A stretch of DNA of 64,000 nt from Actinomycetota bacterium (GTDB taxonomy: Bacteria > Actinomycetota > Thermoleophilia > BMS3ABIN01), in NCBI GenBank assembly GCA_016235065.1, contig JACRMB010000006.1, forward strand, positions 23,229-87,228, given 5' to 3'. Shown in pieces: positions 1-8,522 of this stretch. The position numbers and the translations under genes are program-made. How positions within the stretch are numbered: the first letter of the stretch is position 1; every line of letters starts with the position of its first letter. A model generated the notes under the pieces. It worked only from the letters and a program-made list of their open reading frames with translations, ran no database searches and was not told the DNA's origin.

Positions 1-229
1 TTGAGAATACGAGGAACAGGTAGTATCGCTCGGGCGCGATGGGCAGCAGCGGTTCTTGCGGAGGCACACGGCCTGCGATTGCAACCGGCAGGTAGATGAG
101 CAGCGAATCGAGCGTCGCCCTCAGTGCCTGTGCTCCGAGTCCCGACCAATACCCGCGCCTGGCGAGCAGGCCGTCCACAAGTGCCTGGGGACGCGAATAG
201 CCGTAGAACCAAAGGCGAACGAACTCCAT
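1..229 (-). CDS. Yip1-like integral membrane protein, N-terminal part (runs off left edge)
   Basis: An open frame on the minus strand starts at ATG 229, preceded by a GAAAGGGG-type ribosome site, and stays open to base 1 (76 codons). The peptide starts MEFVRLWFYGYSRPQ and contains a hydrophobic stretch (LDSLLIYLPVAIAG) followed by PIAPERYYLFLVF. The ERYYL segment after a first membrane helix resembles Yip1-domain proteins of bacteria with unknown function. The C-terminal part lies outside the window, so length and membrane topology cannot be judged. Assignment rests on general resemblance only. Confidence 0.5.
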   Translation of the reverse strand, partial: MEFVRLWFYGYSRPQALVDGLLARRGYWSGLGAQALRATLDSLLIYLPVAIAGRVPPQEPLLPIAPERYYLFLVFS

Positions 230-464
230 TGCACCCCTTTCGTCGTTGCTACTACATGCGAGTATTGATACATGCCATCCAGATACCAGATACTTCCCAT
301 ATTTCCCCAACATAAGCCTGCTCCGTCGTCCATCCCGCATACATTCCGTCCGGCGGTTGTGCTAGTGTTCTGGCACCCACTGTTTCACCATACTGCGCTC
401 TCTCCCACTCCTCTGAAGCTCGCTGCCCGGACGGGCTACGGCAATCCAACCACGAGGAGGAGAC

Positions 465-1496
465 ATGAAAGACAAAACCCCCGACGGCACGGCCGTGAAT
501 GGCTATGGCAACCTCCTGGGCGATATCAAGGAGCGAATCCGGTCTGCCCAGTATGAGGCTCTGAAAGCGGTAAACAGGGAACTGATCGAGCTGCACTGGG
601 ATATCGGGCGGATGATTGTGGAAAAACTGAAGGACGCTTCCTGGGGGAAGTCTGTGGTGGAAAAGCTGGCTGATGATCTACATACCGAATTCCCGGGCAT
701 TCGCGGCTTTTCATCACAAAACCTCTGGAAAATGAAGCAATTCTACGAGTCTTACGCCGGAAATGAAAAACTCTCGACATTATCGAGAGAAATTGGTTGG
801 TCACACAACGTGGCGATATTCATCAAATGCAAGGATTCACTTCAGCGAGAATTCTATATACGTATGACACGTAAAATGGGCTGGACTGTGAATGTCCTCT
901 CCATACAGATCGAGAACCAGACTTACGAGAAAATCCTGCTGAACCAGGTCAATTTCGACAAGACCCTGCCGACCGAAGTGCGCAATCGGGCCAAGCTTGC
1001 GGTGAAGGATGAATATACCTTCGACTTCCTCGAGCTTGGTGAAGAGTTCTCAGAGAAGGAGCTGGAGCGGGCGGCCATCTCCAGGATCGAGGAATTTCTG
1101 CGTCAGATGGGAGGAGTTTTTGCCTTTGTCAGCAGCCAGCATCGTCTGGAAATCGAGGGCGAGGAGTTCTTCATCGACATCCTCTTATATCACCGGGCGC
1201 TCAAATGCCTGGTCGCCGTAGAGCTCAAAGTAGGTAAGTTCCTGCCGGAATACGTCGGCAAGATGCAGTTCTATCTGGCAGTGCTCGACGATACGGTCAG
1301 AATGGACGGCGAAAACCCGGCCATCGGCATCATCCTTTGCAGGGACAAGAAGCGGACCATCGTCGAGTACGCGCTGCGCGAATCGAACAAGCCCATCGGC
1401 GTAGCAGCTTACCGTATGGTATCAGCGCTGCCCGATGAACTGCAGGGCCAGCTGCCCGGGCCCGAACAGGTAGCTTTGCTGATGGAGGAGATATAG
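465..1496 (+). CDS. DUF1016 / YhcG-type PDDEXK nuclease family protein
   Basis: 343-residue protein starting at ATG 465 after a strong AGGAGGAGA ribosome site. The N-terminal half (about 15-150) is the helical DUF1016_N domain, which often binds DNA or partner proteins. The C-terminal half (about 170-330) carries the PDDEXK-like core: FFIDILLYHRALKCLVAVELK supplies the D...ExK catalytic signature around residues 235-260, followed by KMQFYLAVLDD. Members occur as stand-alone genes or beside restriction-modification and mobile elements and are considered DNA-cleaving or DNA-repair-type nucleases; the biological role is unsettled. No methyltransferase or specificity subunit is adjacent, so here it is an orphan. 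The stop at 1496 is followed only 33 bases later by the convergent stop of the next gene. Confidence 0.85.
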   Translation: MKDKTPDGTAVNGYGNLLGDIKERIRSAQYEALKAVNRELIELHWDIGRMIVEKLKDASWGKSVVEKLADDLHTEFPGIRGFSSQNLWKMKQFYESYAGNEKLSTLSREIGWSHNVAIFIKCKDSLQREFYIRMTRKMGWTVNVLSIQIENQTYEKILLNQVNFDKTLPTEVRNRAKLAVKDEYTFDFLELGEEFSEKELERAAISRIEEFLRQMGGVFAFVSSQHRLEIEGEEFFIDILLYHRALKCLVAVELKVGKFLPEYVGKMQFYLAVLDDTVRMDGENPAIGIILCRDKKRTIVEYALRESNKPIGVAAYRMVSALPDELQGQLPGPEQVALLMEEI

Positions 1497-1529
1497 GTCA
1501 CTGTCTGTCATGTAGTGCGATTACGCATC

Positions 1530-1829
1530 TCACAGCACCGACCACTTGCCCGGCCTGAACGCGGCTGAGCCCGTGTGCCATTCCAGCCTGACGGTCTGAC
1601 CCTCGGAGACATCGACGGTCGTGCTGCTTGCATACGCCTTTTTAAAGACAAGCCACTTGTGGTACGCCTTCAGCGCGTGCTGGCCTGCAGGCACAGTCAG
1701 GGTGTTGAGCCCCCATTTGCCCTCGTGAGGCTCACCGTCTATCTCGATGATCGGATTCACCATCTCCTGGGCAACCGAACCTTTCATATGACTGGCTGTA
1801 ACCTCAATGATGGCCGTGGCATCGCTCAT
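1530..1829 (-). CDS. hypothetical protein, small beta-rich domain
   Basis: 99-residue protein with no family I recognise. The sequence alternates hydrophobic and polar residues (AIIEVTAS, PIIEIDGEP, NTLTVPAGQHALKAYHKW, TTVDVSEGQTVRLEWHTG), which suggests a compact beta-sandwich. PAGQHALKAYHKW is reminiscent of the carrier loops of PEGA or carbohydrate-binding-like folds. It has no signal peptide or membrane helix, so it is probably cytoplasmic. It lies 1 base downstream of the phosphodiesterase gene on the same strand and is probably co-transcribed with it and possibly with pheST further upstream. Confidence 0.6.
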   Translation of the reverse strand: MSDATAIIEVTASHMKGSVAQEMVNPIIEIDGEPHEGKWGLNTLTVPAGQHALKAYHKWLVFKKAYASSTTVDVSEGQTVRLEWHTGSAAFRPGKWSVL

Positions 1830-1830
1830 T

Positions 1831-2337
1831 CTAGCTCCTTTCCTCGATCATGTTAGCCCTTTCCTTCAGCCCCGCTTGCCCCTTTCGAAGCTCGATGATA
1901 CGAGCGGAAATTGTGCTGCCCTCGACCATAAGCTCTCCAACCGAAGCTGGATGCATAGATCGCCGCCCGGAACTTCCGGGATTGACGAACAGGATGCCCT
2001 TGCGTTCCTCGACCAGTGGTTTGTGCGTGTGGCCCGATACTACGACATGAATACCGGCAGCATTGGGCTCGACATCAATATGAGCAAGATTGTGGATAGC
2101 ATAGACGAAACGCGTGCCAACCTGCAGGAACTCGGTCTCACTCAGGCTCTCCGCCCAATCCCCGCGATCACAATTACCACGGACGGCGGTTAGCGGTGCC
2201 AGCGAAGCGAGTTCCTCGAGGATTGATGGTTCGCAGATATCCCCTGCATGGATGATGAAGTCGCTGCCTCGCAGAAACTCCCTGACTTCAGGCAGTAGAA
2301 GCCCGTGTGTATCGGAAATCAGGCTTACGCGGAACAT
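1831..2337 (-). CDS. YfcE/MJ0936-family metallophosphoesterase
   Basis: 168-residue calcineurin-like phosphoesterase of the small YfcE/YsnB type. The ordered metal-binding motifs are visible: SDTHG (residues 8-12), HAGDI, GNCD and GHTHKP, with NPGSSGRRS near the C terminus as usual for the family. These enzymes hydrolyse phosphodiesters with two divalent metals in the cytoplasm; the natural substrate is usually unknown. It lies 9 bases downstream of pheT in the same direction, which suggests readthrough from the phenylalanyl-tRNA synthetase operon rather than a shared pathway. Confidence 0.88.
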   Translation of the reverse strand: MFRVSLISDTHGLLLPEVREFLRGSDFIIHAGDICEPSILEELASLAPLTAVRGNCDRGDWAESLSETEFLQVGTRFVYAIHNLAHIDVEPNAAGIHVVVSGHTHKPLVEERKGILFVNPGSSGRRSMHPASVGELMVEGSTISARIIELRKGQAGLKERANMIEERS

Positions 2338-2346
2338 GGCTGAGGA

Positions 2347-4833
2347 CTACGACCTTAGAGTGGCATTAAGCTGGTCTGTCAGCGCTGCCAGAATCGCTCC
2401 GCGGGCTCCATCAACATCCTCATCCGTGAGCGTCCGCTCGGGCGAGCGGAACTCGAGGCCAAGGGCGATGCTCTTCTTGCCCTCGCCAACCTGATCTCCG
2501 GTGTAGGTGTCGAAGACCCGCGCGTCGCGAAGTAGCGGCGCGCCGGCTTCCCGCACTACCTGGATGACTTCTTCCGCAGCGGTCTGCTCGTCCACAACCA
2601 CGGCGATATCCTGGAACGATGCCGGGAAGGTCAGCAGGTCTTCAAAGATGACTATACCGGCCGAACTGGCTATAAGCGCGTCTTCGAGGATCTCGAAGGC
2701 GACCACCGGCTTGTCGATATCGAAGGCCTCCAGCACCAGCGGATGCACCTCGCCCACGTATCCGGCGCGCTTGCCATCGACTACTATATACGCCGACTTG
2801 CCGGGATGCAGGAACGGCTCGTCGCAGGGCTCGACGCTGAAACTTCCTTTGACGGACGCGAAAACAGCTTCGACGATGCCCTTGCCAGTGAAATAATCTG
2901 TTTCTCTGCCAGCGTGCATCCAGGACTCGCCACGGAGAGAGCCGCTGAGGCAGCCGGCGACAGTGCGCCGCTCATCCGCGAGCTTTTCGCCCTTCACCGG
3001 ATGATAGGTACGACCGAGTTCGAAAATATTGACGTCAGGGTTCCGCATGGAAAGATTGCTCGCCACGGTCATCAGCAGGCTGGGAAGCATCAGCGTCCGC
3101 ATCACCGACTGATCGACGGATAGCGGATTCGACAGCCTGACCGCCTGGCGGCGCGGATCGTCGTCGGCCAGCCTCAACCGCTCGGCGAAATCAGGCGCGA
3201 TGAAAGTGTAGGTTATGGCTTCATTGATGCCCGCCCCAGTGAGCGCCAGGGCGATTTCACGTTCGGCCGTCTGATAAGCGGACAATCCGCCCATCACCCG
3301 CATGTCGCTGGGAAGCGTCGGCGGGATCAGGTCGTAACCGAAGACCCTGACGATCTCCTCGATGAGGTCGACTTCCCGCTCCACGTCAGCGCGGAAACTG
3401 GGAACGGTCACATGCAGCGATGCAGTCGCACCGGCGCTATGGCTTGCGCCTGCACCGGCTCCCTCGCCAGCTCCGGCACCAGCACTTTCCCGGCGGCACT
3501 CGAAACCGAGCCGGCCCAGGATGGCCTCGATCTCCGTACCCGGCACCTTTATGCCGAGCAGGCTCTCGACCTTCTCCTCGCGCAGGTGGATGGCCTGCTC
3601 ACCGCGCGGCGCCTCATAGATGTCGTATTCCCCGGGAACCAGACGTCCGCCGCAAAGCTCCACCATCATCCGGGACGCCATCGCGAGTGCCTTGGGGACG
3701 ACCTCGGCGTCGAGCCCTTTCTCGAAACGGGTGCTGGACTCGCTGCGCAGCCCCAGCGCCATCTCGGTCTTCATCACGTTGGAGCCGTTGAAATTGGCGG
3801 CCTCCAGCAGGATGTCGGTGGTATCATCGGAGACCTCGCTGCCGGCGCCGCCCATGATTCCGGCGACCGCGGCAGGTTTGCCCGCGTCGGCGATGACCAG
3901 CATGCTTGTGTCGAGCTCGCGGATATCTCCGTCGATGGTCTCGATCTTCTCGCCCTTGGTGGCGCGGCGCGCGGTCAGCGACGGCCCGCCGATCTTCGCC
4001 AGGTCGAAGGCGTGCATGGGCTCGCCCAGGGTCCACATAACGTAATTGGTGATGTCGACGACGTTGTTGACCGGCCTCATGCCTGCGGCGACGATGCGGG
4101 CCTTAAGCCACGGCGGCGATGGCGCCACTTTTACGCCAGCGATGAGCCTGGCGCCGTAACGGGGGCAAAGTTCACTGTCGTCCACGGTGATGGTGATCAA
4201 ATCTTCGATGCTGTCGTCGCCGCGCGATTGTACGTCGTTTACGGGCTCGGGAGCGAGAGCGGCTCCGGTGATGGCGGCCACCTCCCGGGCGATGCCGTAC
4301 ACCGACAGGCAGTCGGGACGGTTTGGGGTGATCTCCAGCTCCAGGACCTCGTCGCTAACTGGTATGTAATCGACCAGGCGTGTGCCAACCGGCGCATCTT
4401 CCGGCAGGATCATGATTCCGGCTGACTCGCTGGAAAGACCCAGTTCAGATTCGGAGCACATCATCCCACGTGACTCGACGCCACGAATGACGGCGGCTTC
4501 GAGCTTGCGGCCGTCGGGAAGGGTGCCACCAGGGAGACAGACGGCGGTCTTGTCGCCTTCCTCAAAATTCTTTGCGCCGCAGACGATCTGCTCGGTGCTG
4601 CCATCAGCGCCGACTTCGACCTCGCAGAGAGTTAGCTTGTCGGCGTCGGGATGAGCGGCTTTCTTCTTGACCCTGCCGACGACAAAACGGTCAAGGTTGC
4701 CGTCATCCGCGGGCAGGCCCACGCGCGTGACCCGCTCGACCTCAGTGCCAGTGAGGGCAAGCCGGTCGGCGAGTTCGTCAGCGGTCATGTCGATCGCCAC
4801 ATATTCCTTAAGCCATGAAATTGGTACTTTCAT
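2347..4833 (-). CDS. pheT: phenylalanine--tRNA ligase beta subunit
   Basis: 828 residues, the normal length for bacterial PheT, starting with the family N terminus MKVPISWLKEYV. The EMAP/OB tRNA-binding domain lies at about 40-155, followed by B3/B4 editing and B5 domains, the catalytic-like domain (QSVMRTLMLPSLL, NIFELGRTY) and a C-terminal FDX-ACB domain (FPASFQDIAVVVDE). With PheS it forms the (alpha-beta)2 enzyme that charges tRNA-Phe. One oddity is a Gly/Ala-rich low-complexity insertion at about residues 447-470 (AGAGAGEGAGAGAS). It follows pheS by 91 bases in the same operon. Confidence 0.97.
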   Translation of the reverse strand: MKVPISWLKEYVAIDMTADELADRLALTGTEVERVTRVGLPADDGNLDRFVVGRVKKKAAHPDADKLTLCEVEVGADGSTEQIVCGAKNFEEGDKTAVCLPGGTLPDGRKLEAAVIRGVESRGMMCSESELGLSSESAGIMILPEDAPVGTRLVDYIPVSDEVLELEITPNRPDCLSVYGIAREVAAITGAALAPEPVNDVQSRGDDSIEDLITITVDDSELCPRYGARLIAGVKVAPSPPWLKARIVAAGMRPVNNVVDITNYVMWTLGEPMHAFDLAKIGGPSLTARRATKGEKIETIDGDIRELDTSMLVIADAGKPAAVAGIMGGAGSEVSDDTTDILLEAANFNGSNVMKTEMALGLRSESSTRFEKGLDAEVVPKALAMASRMMVELCGGRLVPGEYDIYEAPRGEQAIHLREEKVESLLGIKVPGTEIEAILGRLGFECRRESAGAGAGEGAGAGASHSAGATASLHVTVPSFRADVEREVDLIEEIVRVFGYDLIPPTLPSDMRVMGGLSAYQTAEREIALALTGAGINEAITYTFIAPDFAERLRLADDDPRRQAVRLSNPLSVDQSVMRTLMLPSLLMTVASNLSMRNPDVNIFELGRTYHPVKGEKLADERRTVAGCLSGSLRGESWMHAGRETDYFTGKGIVEAVFASVKGSFSVEPCDEPFLHPGKSAYIVVDGKRAGYVGEVHPLVLEAFDIDKPVVAFEILEDALIASSAGIVIFEDLLTFPASFQDIAVVVDEQTAAEEVIQVVREAGAPLLRDARVFDTYTGDQVGEGKKSIALGLEFRSPERTLTDEDVDGARGAILAALTDQLNATLRS

Positions 4834-4924
4834 ATAAGTTCCGTAGTAATGCCGGTGGCGGGGATTTTCGGCGTTGACTCCTCCTGCTTGTCATAAGCCG
4901 GAAATCCCTGTCGCCGACAGCTCA

Positions 4925-5983
4925 CTAAAACTGCCTAATGAATCTCAAATCATTGTCATAAAACATCCGCAGATCGGTCATCCCATGCTTGAGCATGGCG
5001 ATCCGCTCGACGCCCATGCCGAAGGCAAAGCCCTGCACCCGGTCGGTGTCATAGTCGACGAAGCCGAAGACGTTGGGGTCGACCATGCCGGCGCCGAGGA
5101 TCTCCAGCCAGCCGCTGTGCTTGCAGGATCGGCAACCGTCGCCACCGCAGATCATGCAGGAGACGTCCATCTCGACGCTGGGCTCGGTAAAGGGAAAGAA
5201 GTGCGGCCGCAGGCGGATGATCCGGTCGGCGCCGAAGATCGCCCGCATGAAAGTCTCGAGAGTGCCCTTGAGGTCGGCCATGGTGATGTGCTCGTCCACA
5301 GCCAGGCCCTCGATCTGGTGGAACATGGGCGTATGGGTGGCATCCGAGTCGCGGCGATAGACACGGCCGGGCATGATGGCGTAAATGGGCGGCTGCTCCT
5401 TCTCCATCAGACGGATCTGCACGGGAGATGTATGGGTGCGAAGCAGCACTTCCGGATCGCCATCGACAAAAAAAGTGTCGTGTGATGAACGGGCGGGATG
5501 GCCTTCGGGCGTGTTAAGCGCCGTGAAATTGTAATAGTCGGTCTCGACCTCGGGGCCCTCGGCGATGCGATAGCCAAGGCCAGCGAAGATATCCTCGATC
5601 TCCCACAGGGTCTGGTTGATGATGTGCAGGTGTCCGCGGGGGAATGGTTCTCCGGGAAGGGTGATGTCGACCTGCTCGGTTGCCAGGCGGCGTTCGAGTT
5701 CGCCTGACTCCAGCTCTTTCTTGCGGTCATTAATCGCCTGTTCAAGGGCGGCGCGCGCCTGGTTGCCGTATTTGCCGACGACCGGCTTCTCTTCATTGGG
5801 AAGTTCGGGAATGCTGCGAAGCAGCTGGGAAAGTACGCTTTTACGGCCAAGGTGTTTGACCCGGGCGTCCTCGATCTCGGCGAGGGTGGCGGCGGCGTCT
5901 ATGTCTGCGGCGGCAGCGCTGAAGAGGGTGGATAGGCCCTCGTGGGACTTGAGGTCCTCGGCCAGCTGGCTGTATTTTTTCAT
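4925..5983 (-). CDS. pheS: phenylalanine--tRNA ligase alpha subunit
   Basis: Catalytic alpha subunit, about 352 residues. The N-terminal coiled-coil (about 1-90) contacts tRNA. Class II core motifs follow: HPARSSHDTFFV (motif 2 region), RTHTSPVQIR, GRVYRRDSDATHTPMFHQ, and the C-terminal motif 3 block GMGVERIAMLKHGM. It has the CMICGGDGCRSCKHSGW cysteine cluster seen in many PheS proteins. I chose ATG 5983 (MKKYSQLAEDL); a TTG at 5995 would add four residues. The gene is followed by pheT. A near-perfect inverted repeat lies about 75 bases upstream. Confidence 0.96.
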   Translation of the reverse strand: MKKYSQLAEDLKSHEGLSTLFSAAAADIDAAATLAEIEDARVKHLGRKSVLSQLLRSIPELPNEEKPVVGKYGNQARAALEQAINDRKKELESGELERRLATEQVDITLPGEPFPRGHLHIINQTLWEIEDIFAGLGYRIAEGPEVETDYYNFTALNTPEGHPARSSHDTFFVDGDPEVLLRTHTSPVQIRLMEKEQPPIYAIMPGRVYRRDSDATHTPMFHQIEGLAVDEHITMADLKGTLETFMRAIFGADRIIRLRPHFFPFTEPSVEMDVSCMICGGDGCRSCKHSGWLEILGAGMVDPNVFGFVDYDTDRVQGFAFGMGVERIAMLKHGMTDLRMFYDNDLRFIRQF

Positions 5984-6056
5984 TGTCGGAGTCAACTTGG
6001 TGGCTCGGCCTTCCCTTTAGTTCAGTGCAAGCCAGGTTGTTCTATGCTTGTCTATC

Positions 6057-6091
6057 CCTGCCAAATTGTACAAAACGTACAAATTGGCAGG
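6057..6091 (-). promoter_or_regulatory. inverted repeat upstream of pheS
   Basis: Two 15-base arms (CCTGCCAAATTGTAC and its complement with one mismatch) separated by a 5-base AAAAC centre. It sits between the SpoU-type methyltransferase gene and pheS, about 75 bases before the pheS start. No T-run follows on the minus strand, so it is not an ordinary terminator. It could be an operator or the stem of a structured pheST leader. I see no T-box motifs. Confidence 0.5.
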
Positions 6092-6135
6092 ACTCTCAAA
6101 TCTTTCGAAACTCTACCACTTAGGCGACGTAGCTT

Positions 6136-7044
6136 CTAGACGCCGGCCCTCTGTCTCAACGCCTCATAAAGAACCACTGTCCCCGCCATTGCCACATTTA
6201 ACGACTCCGTCTTCGCCTCCTGCGGAATATTGACCGTCGTCGTCGCGGCTCTCAGAAGTTCCTCGGGAACACCTTCCCGCTCAGACCCAAGAACCAGGGC
6301 AAAATCTTTCGCCAGGTCGGCATGCCATAGCTCCACACCCTCATGAGGGTCGGCGCAGACGATATCGATGGCGGCTGCCTTGGCTCGGGAGATCAGATCG
6401 GCTGGCTCCAGGGCGATGAATACCGGAACCTGGAAAATAGCGCCCATTGTCGCCCGTAACGCCTTCGGGCTATAGGGGTCTGCAGTGCCCGGCGCTAGAG
6501 CTACTCCCGAAACGCCTAGCGAAGCACCCGAACGGATCAGCGTCCCCACATTGCCGGGATCACCCATCCCGCATAAATAAAGCAGCGGGCCACGGCTCTC
6601 GGTGAGATCCTTGGGAATCGCCTGCTCGAGAAAATCGAAAACGGCGACGACTCGCGAACCGCTTCCCAGCTCAGAGATCTTTTCCATCACCGGCCACGGG
6701 CACATATAAACGTCTGTGCCTGAGCGCCGACGGACGCCCTTGCCAGCTGTATCCTCAGCGCCAGCGGATTTTCTACCGCCGAATGATTCCCCAGCGCCGG
6801 CTTCCCCGGCATCCTCACCCTTCGCCGACGCCGCCAGCCTCTGCCCCACCCCATCAACCAGCTCCTCGTGCCCTTCCAGCACAAAGACCTGCCGGGGCGT
6901 TATCCCGCGAGCGAGCGCGGCGTCCAGCAGGTCTTCCCCTTCAACAAGGAAGAGCCGGCTCTCGTAGCGGTTACGCTTGCGTTTGAGACGCGCGGCTTCC
7001 TTGATTATGGCGTTGCTTGTGCTTGAGATGCCCCGGTACTTCAC
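6136..7044 (-). CDS. SpoU-family (TrmH-type) RNA 2'-O-methyltransferase
   Basis: About 302 residues from GTG 7044, which lies 4 bases after the rplT stop; an upstream ATG at 7089 would overlap rplT by 41 bases and is less likely. The N-terminal substrate-binding domain (KEAARLKRKRNRYESRLFLVEG) is typical for 23S rRNA/tRNA 2'-O-ribose methyltransferases. The trefoil-knot SpoU motifs are LYLCGMGDPGNVGTLIRSG, LVLGSEREGVPEELL and IPQEAKTESLNVAMAG. A low-complexity Gly/Ala/Lys insertion occurs at about residues 75-115, similar in style to the one in pheT. The position between rplT and pheS is the common arrangement; the exact RNA target cannot be read from sequence. Confidence 0.92.
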   Translation of the reverse strand: MKYRGISSTSNAIIKEAARLKRKRNRYESRLFLVEGEDLLDAALARGITPRQVFVLEGHEELVDGVGQRLAASAKGEDAGEAGAGESFGGRKSAGAEDTAGKGVRRRSGTDVYMCPWPVMEKISELGSGSRVVAVFDFLEQAIPKDLTESRGPLLYLCGMGDPGNVGTLIRSGASLGVSGVALAPGTADPYSPKALRATMGAIFQVPVFIALEPADLISRAKAAAIDIVCADPHEGVELWHADLAKDFALVLGSEREGVPEELLRAATTTVNIPQEAKTESLNVAMAGTVVLYEALRQRAGV

Positions 7045-7048
7045 CAGC

Positions 7049-7414
7049 CTACGCTGACGCTGACAGGGCGGCCTTGGCCTGATCGGCAAGGCTCGTGAAC
7101 ATCTCGGGGTCGCTTACGGCCAGCTCGGCCAGCACCCGGCGATTCAGGTTTATCTCTGCTTCCTTGAGGCCGTGCATGAACTGGTTGTAGGACATCCCGT
7201 TCAGGCGCGCGCCGGCGTTGATACGGGTGATCCACAGGCGGCGGAAATCGCGCTTGCGGACGCGGCGGTCACGGTAGGCATAGTTCAGCGACCGGCTTAC
7301 CTGCTCCTTGGCCCGCTTGTAACTGGAATGCTTTGTACCCCGGTAACCCTTGGCCAACTCGAGTACATTGCGCCTCTTCTTGCGTGCATGTACGGATCTT
7401 TTAACTCGCGGCAT
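7049..7414 (-). CDS. rplT: 50S ribosomal protein L20
   Basis: 121 residues, the usual length. The basic N terminus [23 protein letters not shown] and the central [16 protein letters not shown] block are diagnostic. L20 binds 23S rRNA early in large-subunit assembly and, in several bacteria, represses its own infC-rpmI-rplT transcript by binding the leader or an internal structure. It follows rpmI by 20 bases and precedes the methyltransferase gene by 4 bases. Confidence 0.98.
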   Translation of the reverse strand: MPRVKRSVHARKKRRNVLELAKGYRGTKHSSYKRAKEQVSRSLNYAYRDRRVRKRDFRRLWITRINAGARLNGMSYNQFMHGLKEAEINLNRRVLAELAVSDPEMFTSLADQAKAALSASA

Positions 7415-7434
7415 ATTCGCTCAGCTCCTAACGC

Positions 7435-7632
7435 TTACTTCTTGGCCAGCAAACGGGACGCCCCGGGTGCATCCGCCGGGCTGACGTCCTTGTTTTTACG
7501 GAAGCCACGCTTCCGCTTCGGGCTCTTCTTTTCCAGGATATGGCTCTTGAAAGCGCTGCGGCGGACCAGCTTGCCACTCTTGGTCAACCGGAAACGCTTG
7601 GCGGCGCCGCGATGAGTCTTCATCTTGGGCAT
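7435..7632 (-). CDS. rpmI: 50S ribosomal protein L35
   Basis: 65 residues starting [22 protein letters not shown], diagnostic for bL35; the block [20 protein letters not shown] follows. It is the middle gene of infC-rpmI-rplT. About 100 bases separate it from infC. The ribosome site GAAAGGACG precedes the ATG. Confidence 0.97.
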   Translation of the reverse strand: MPKMKTHRGAAKRFRLTKSGKLVRRSAFKSHILEKKSPKRKRGFRKNKDVSPADAPGASRLLAKK

Positions 7633-7729
7633 AGGCCGTCCTTTCCATTGGCACTTTTGGTTCGAAGGATCTTCGTCTGTCAGTGCTTCGCTTGTACTGC
7701 TTTGACTTTTCTGCCGAACAGGGCTTTAT

Positions 7730-8230
7730 TTACTTGACTGGAGCGAGGACCATGACCATGTTCCTGCCGTCCAGGTTGGGCTGAGATTCGATGGTACCGA
7801 TCTCAGCGACATCCTCGGCCAGGCGGCGGAGCAGCTCCTCGCCCTTCTTCGGATGCACAACCTCGCGTCCACGGAACATGATGGTCACCTTGACCTTGTC
7901 CTTCTTCTTCAGAAAGCGCTCAACATGGCCACGCTTGGTCATGTAGTCGTGGTAACCGATCTTCGGGCGCAGCTTGATCTCCTTGACGATGATCGTCGAC
8001 TGGTGCTTGCGCGCCTGCTTCGCCTTCTGCTCAGCCTCGTACTTGAACTTGCTGTAGTCGAGCACGCGGCATACCGGCGGATCGGCTTCCGGCGCTATCT
8101 CAACCAGGTCGAGCCCGGCTGCGATGGCGATCTGAAGCGCGTCCTCGCGGGTCTTGATGCCTACCTGCTCTCCGTCAGGCCCGATGAGCCTGACGTTTCC
8201 AGCCCTGATGGTTTCATTTAATCGGGTAAG
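7730..8230 (-). CDS. infC: translation initiation factor IF-3 with non-canonical start codon
   Basis: The C-terminal IF-3 domain ([61 protein letters not shown]) and the N-terminal domain ([40 protein letters not shown]) are both present and in frame. No ATG, GTG or TTG occurs in frame between the upstream TGA (8288-8290) and the conserved N-domain; the first canonical codon is GTG 8065 inside the linker and would delete the N-domain. I therefore extended the gene to about CTT 8230 (about 166 residues, family length); ATC 8209 is another candidate but would cut the conserved LNET segment. Non-AUG starts in infC are a known autoregulation device, because IF-3 discriminates against them. The leader carries a promoter and a terminator-like hairpin. 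Confidence 0.85.
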   Translation of the reverse strand, partial: LTRLNETIRAGNVRLIGPDGEQVGIKTREDALQIAIAAGLDLVEIAPEADPPVCRVLDYSKFKYEAEQKAKQARKHQSTIIVKEIKLRPKIGYHDYMTKRGHVERFLKKKDKVKVTIMFRGREVVHPKKGEELLRRLAEDVAEIGTIESQPNLDGRNMVMVLAPVK

Positions 8231-8303
8231 ATCCCTTACCCTTGGCTTATAGTGTGCGACCGGCGAACACCTCCATTCGTTGGGGACTCAGTCCCCGGAA
8301 TAC

Positions 8304-8330
8304 AAAAAGGGTACCCAAAAGCACCCTTGC
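8304..8330 (-). terminator. terminator-like hairpin in infC leader (possible attenuator)
   Basis: Read on the minus strand, AAGGGT and ACCCTT arms enclose a short T-rich loop and are followed at once by TTTTTGTAT, the form of an intrinsic terminator. It lies 75-100 bases upstream of the IF-3 reading frame and about 155 bases downstream of a good promoter. That is the layout of transcription attenuation in infC-rpmI-rplT leaders of other Gram-positive bacteria. Just downstream (8282-8296) the palindrome GGGGACTCAGTCCCC could form a competing structure. Confidence 0.5.
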
Positions 8331-8486
8331 GATAACACGGTCTGCGCGCAGCCTTAAAGGCATGCACGTAAACTCATTATGGCGGACCTGCGAGCGTATC
8401 CAGTGGGCGCGGCTCTTCAATTGATGCTTGTCCGCGGCGCAGCCGGCAGGTGAGAAGCGGGTGCTTCTGCTTTATACACGGGAGAA

Positions 8487-8516
8487 AGTATAGCGGAGAA
8501 GCGGGTGGAGTGGCAA
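8487..8516 (-). promoter_or_regulatory. sigma70-type promoter for infC-rpmI-rplT
   Basis: On the minus strand TTGCCA (8511-8516) and TATACT (8487-8492) are separated by 18 bases. Transcription would start near 8480 and give a leader of about 250 bases before infC, with a GAAGC/GCTTC hairpin near its 5' end (8454-8468) and a terminator-like hairpin at 8304-8330. The promoter sits at the 3' end of nadE, so infC can be transcribed independently of thrS-nadE. Confidence 0.6.
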
Positions 8517-8522
8517 ATCTGC

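Noticed and set aside
3412..4425. 337-codon plus-strand frame opposite pheT
   Set aside because: Shadow of a GC-rich essential gene; no family resemblance and no separate ribosome site.
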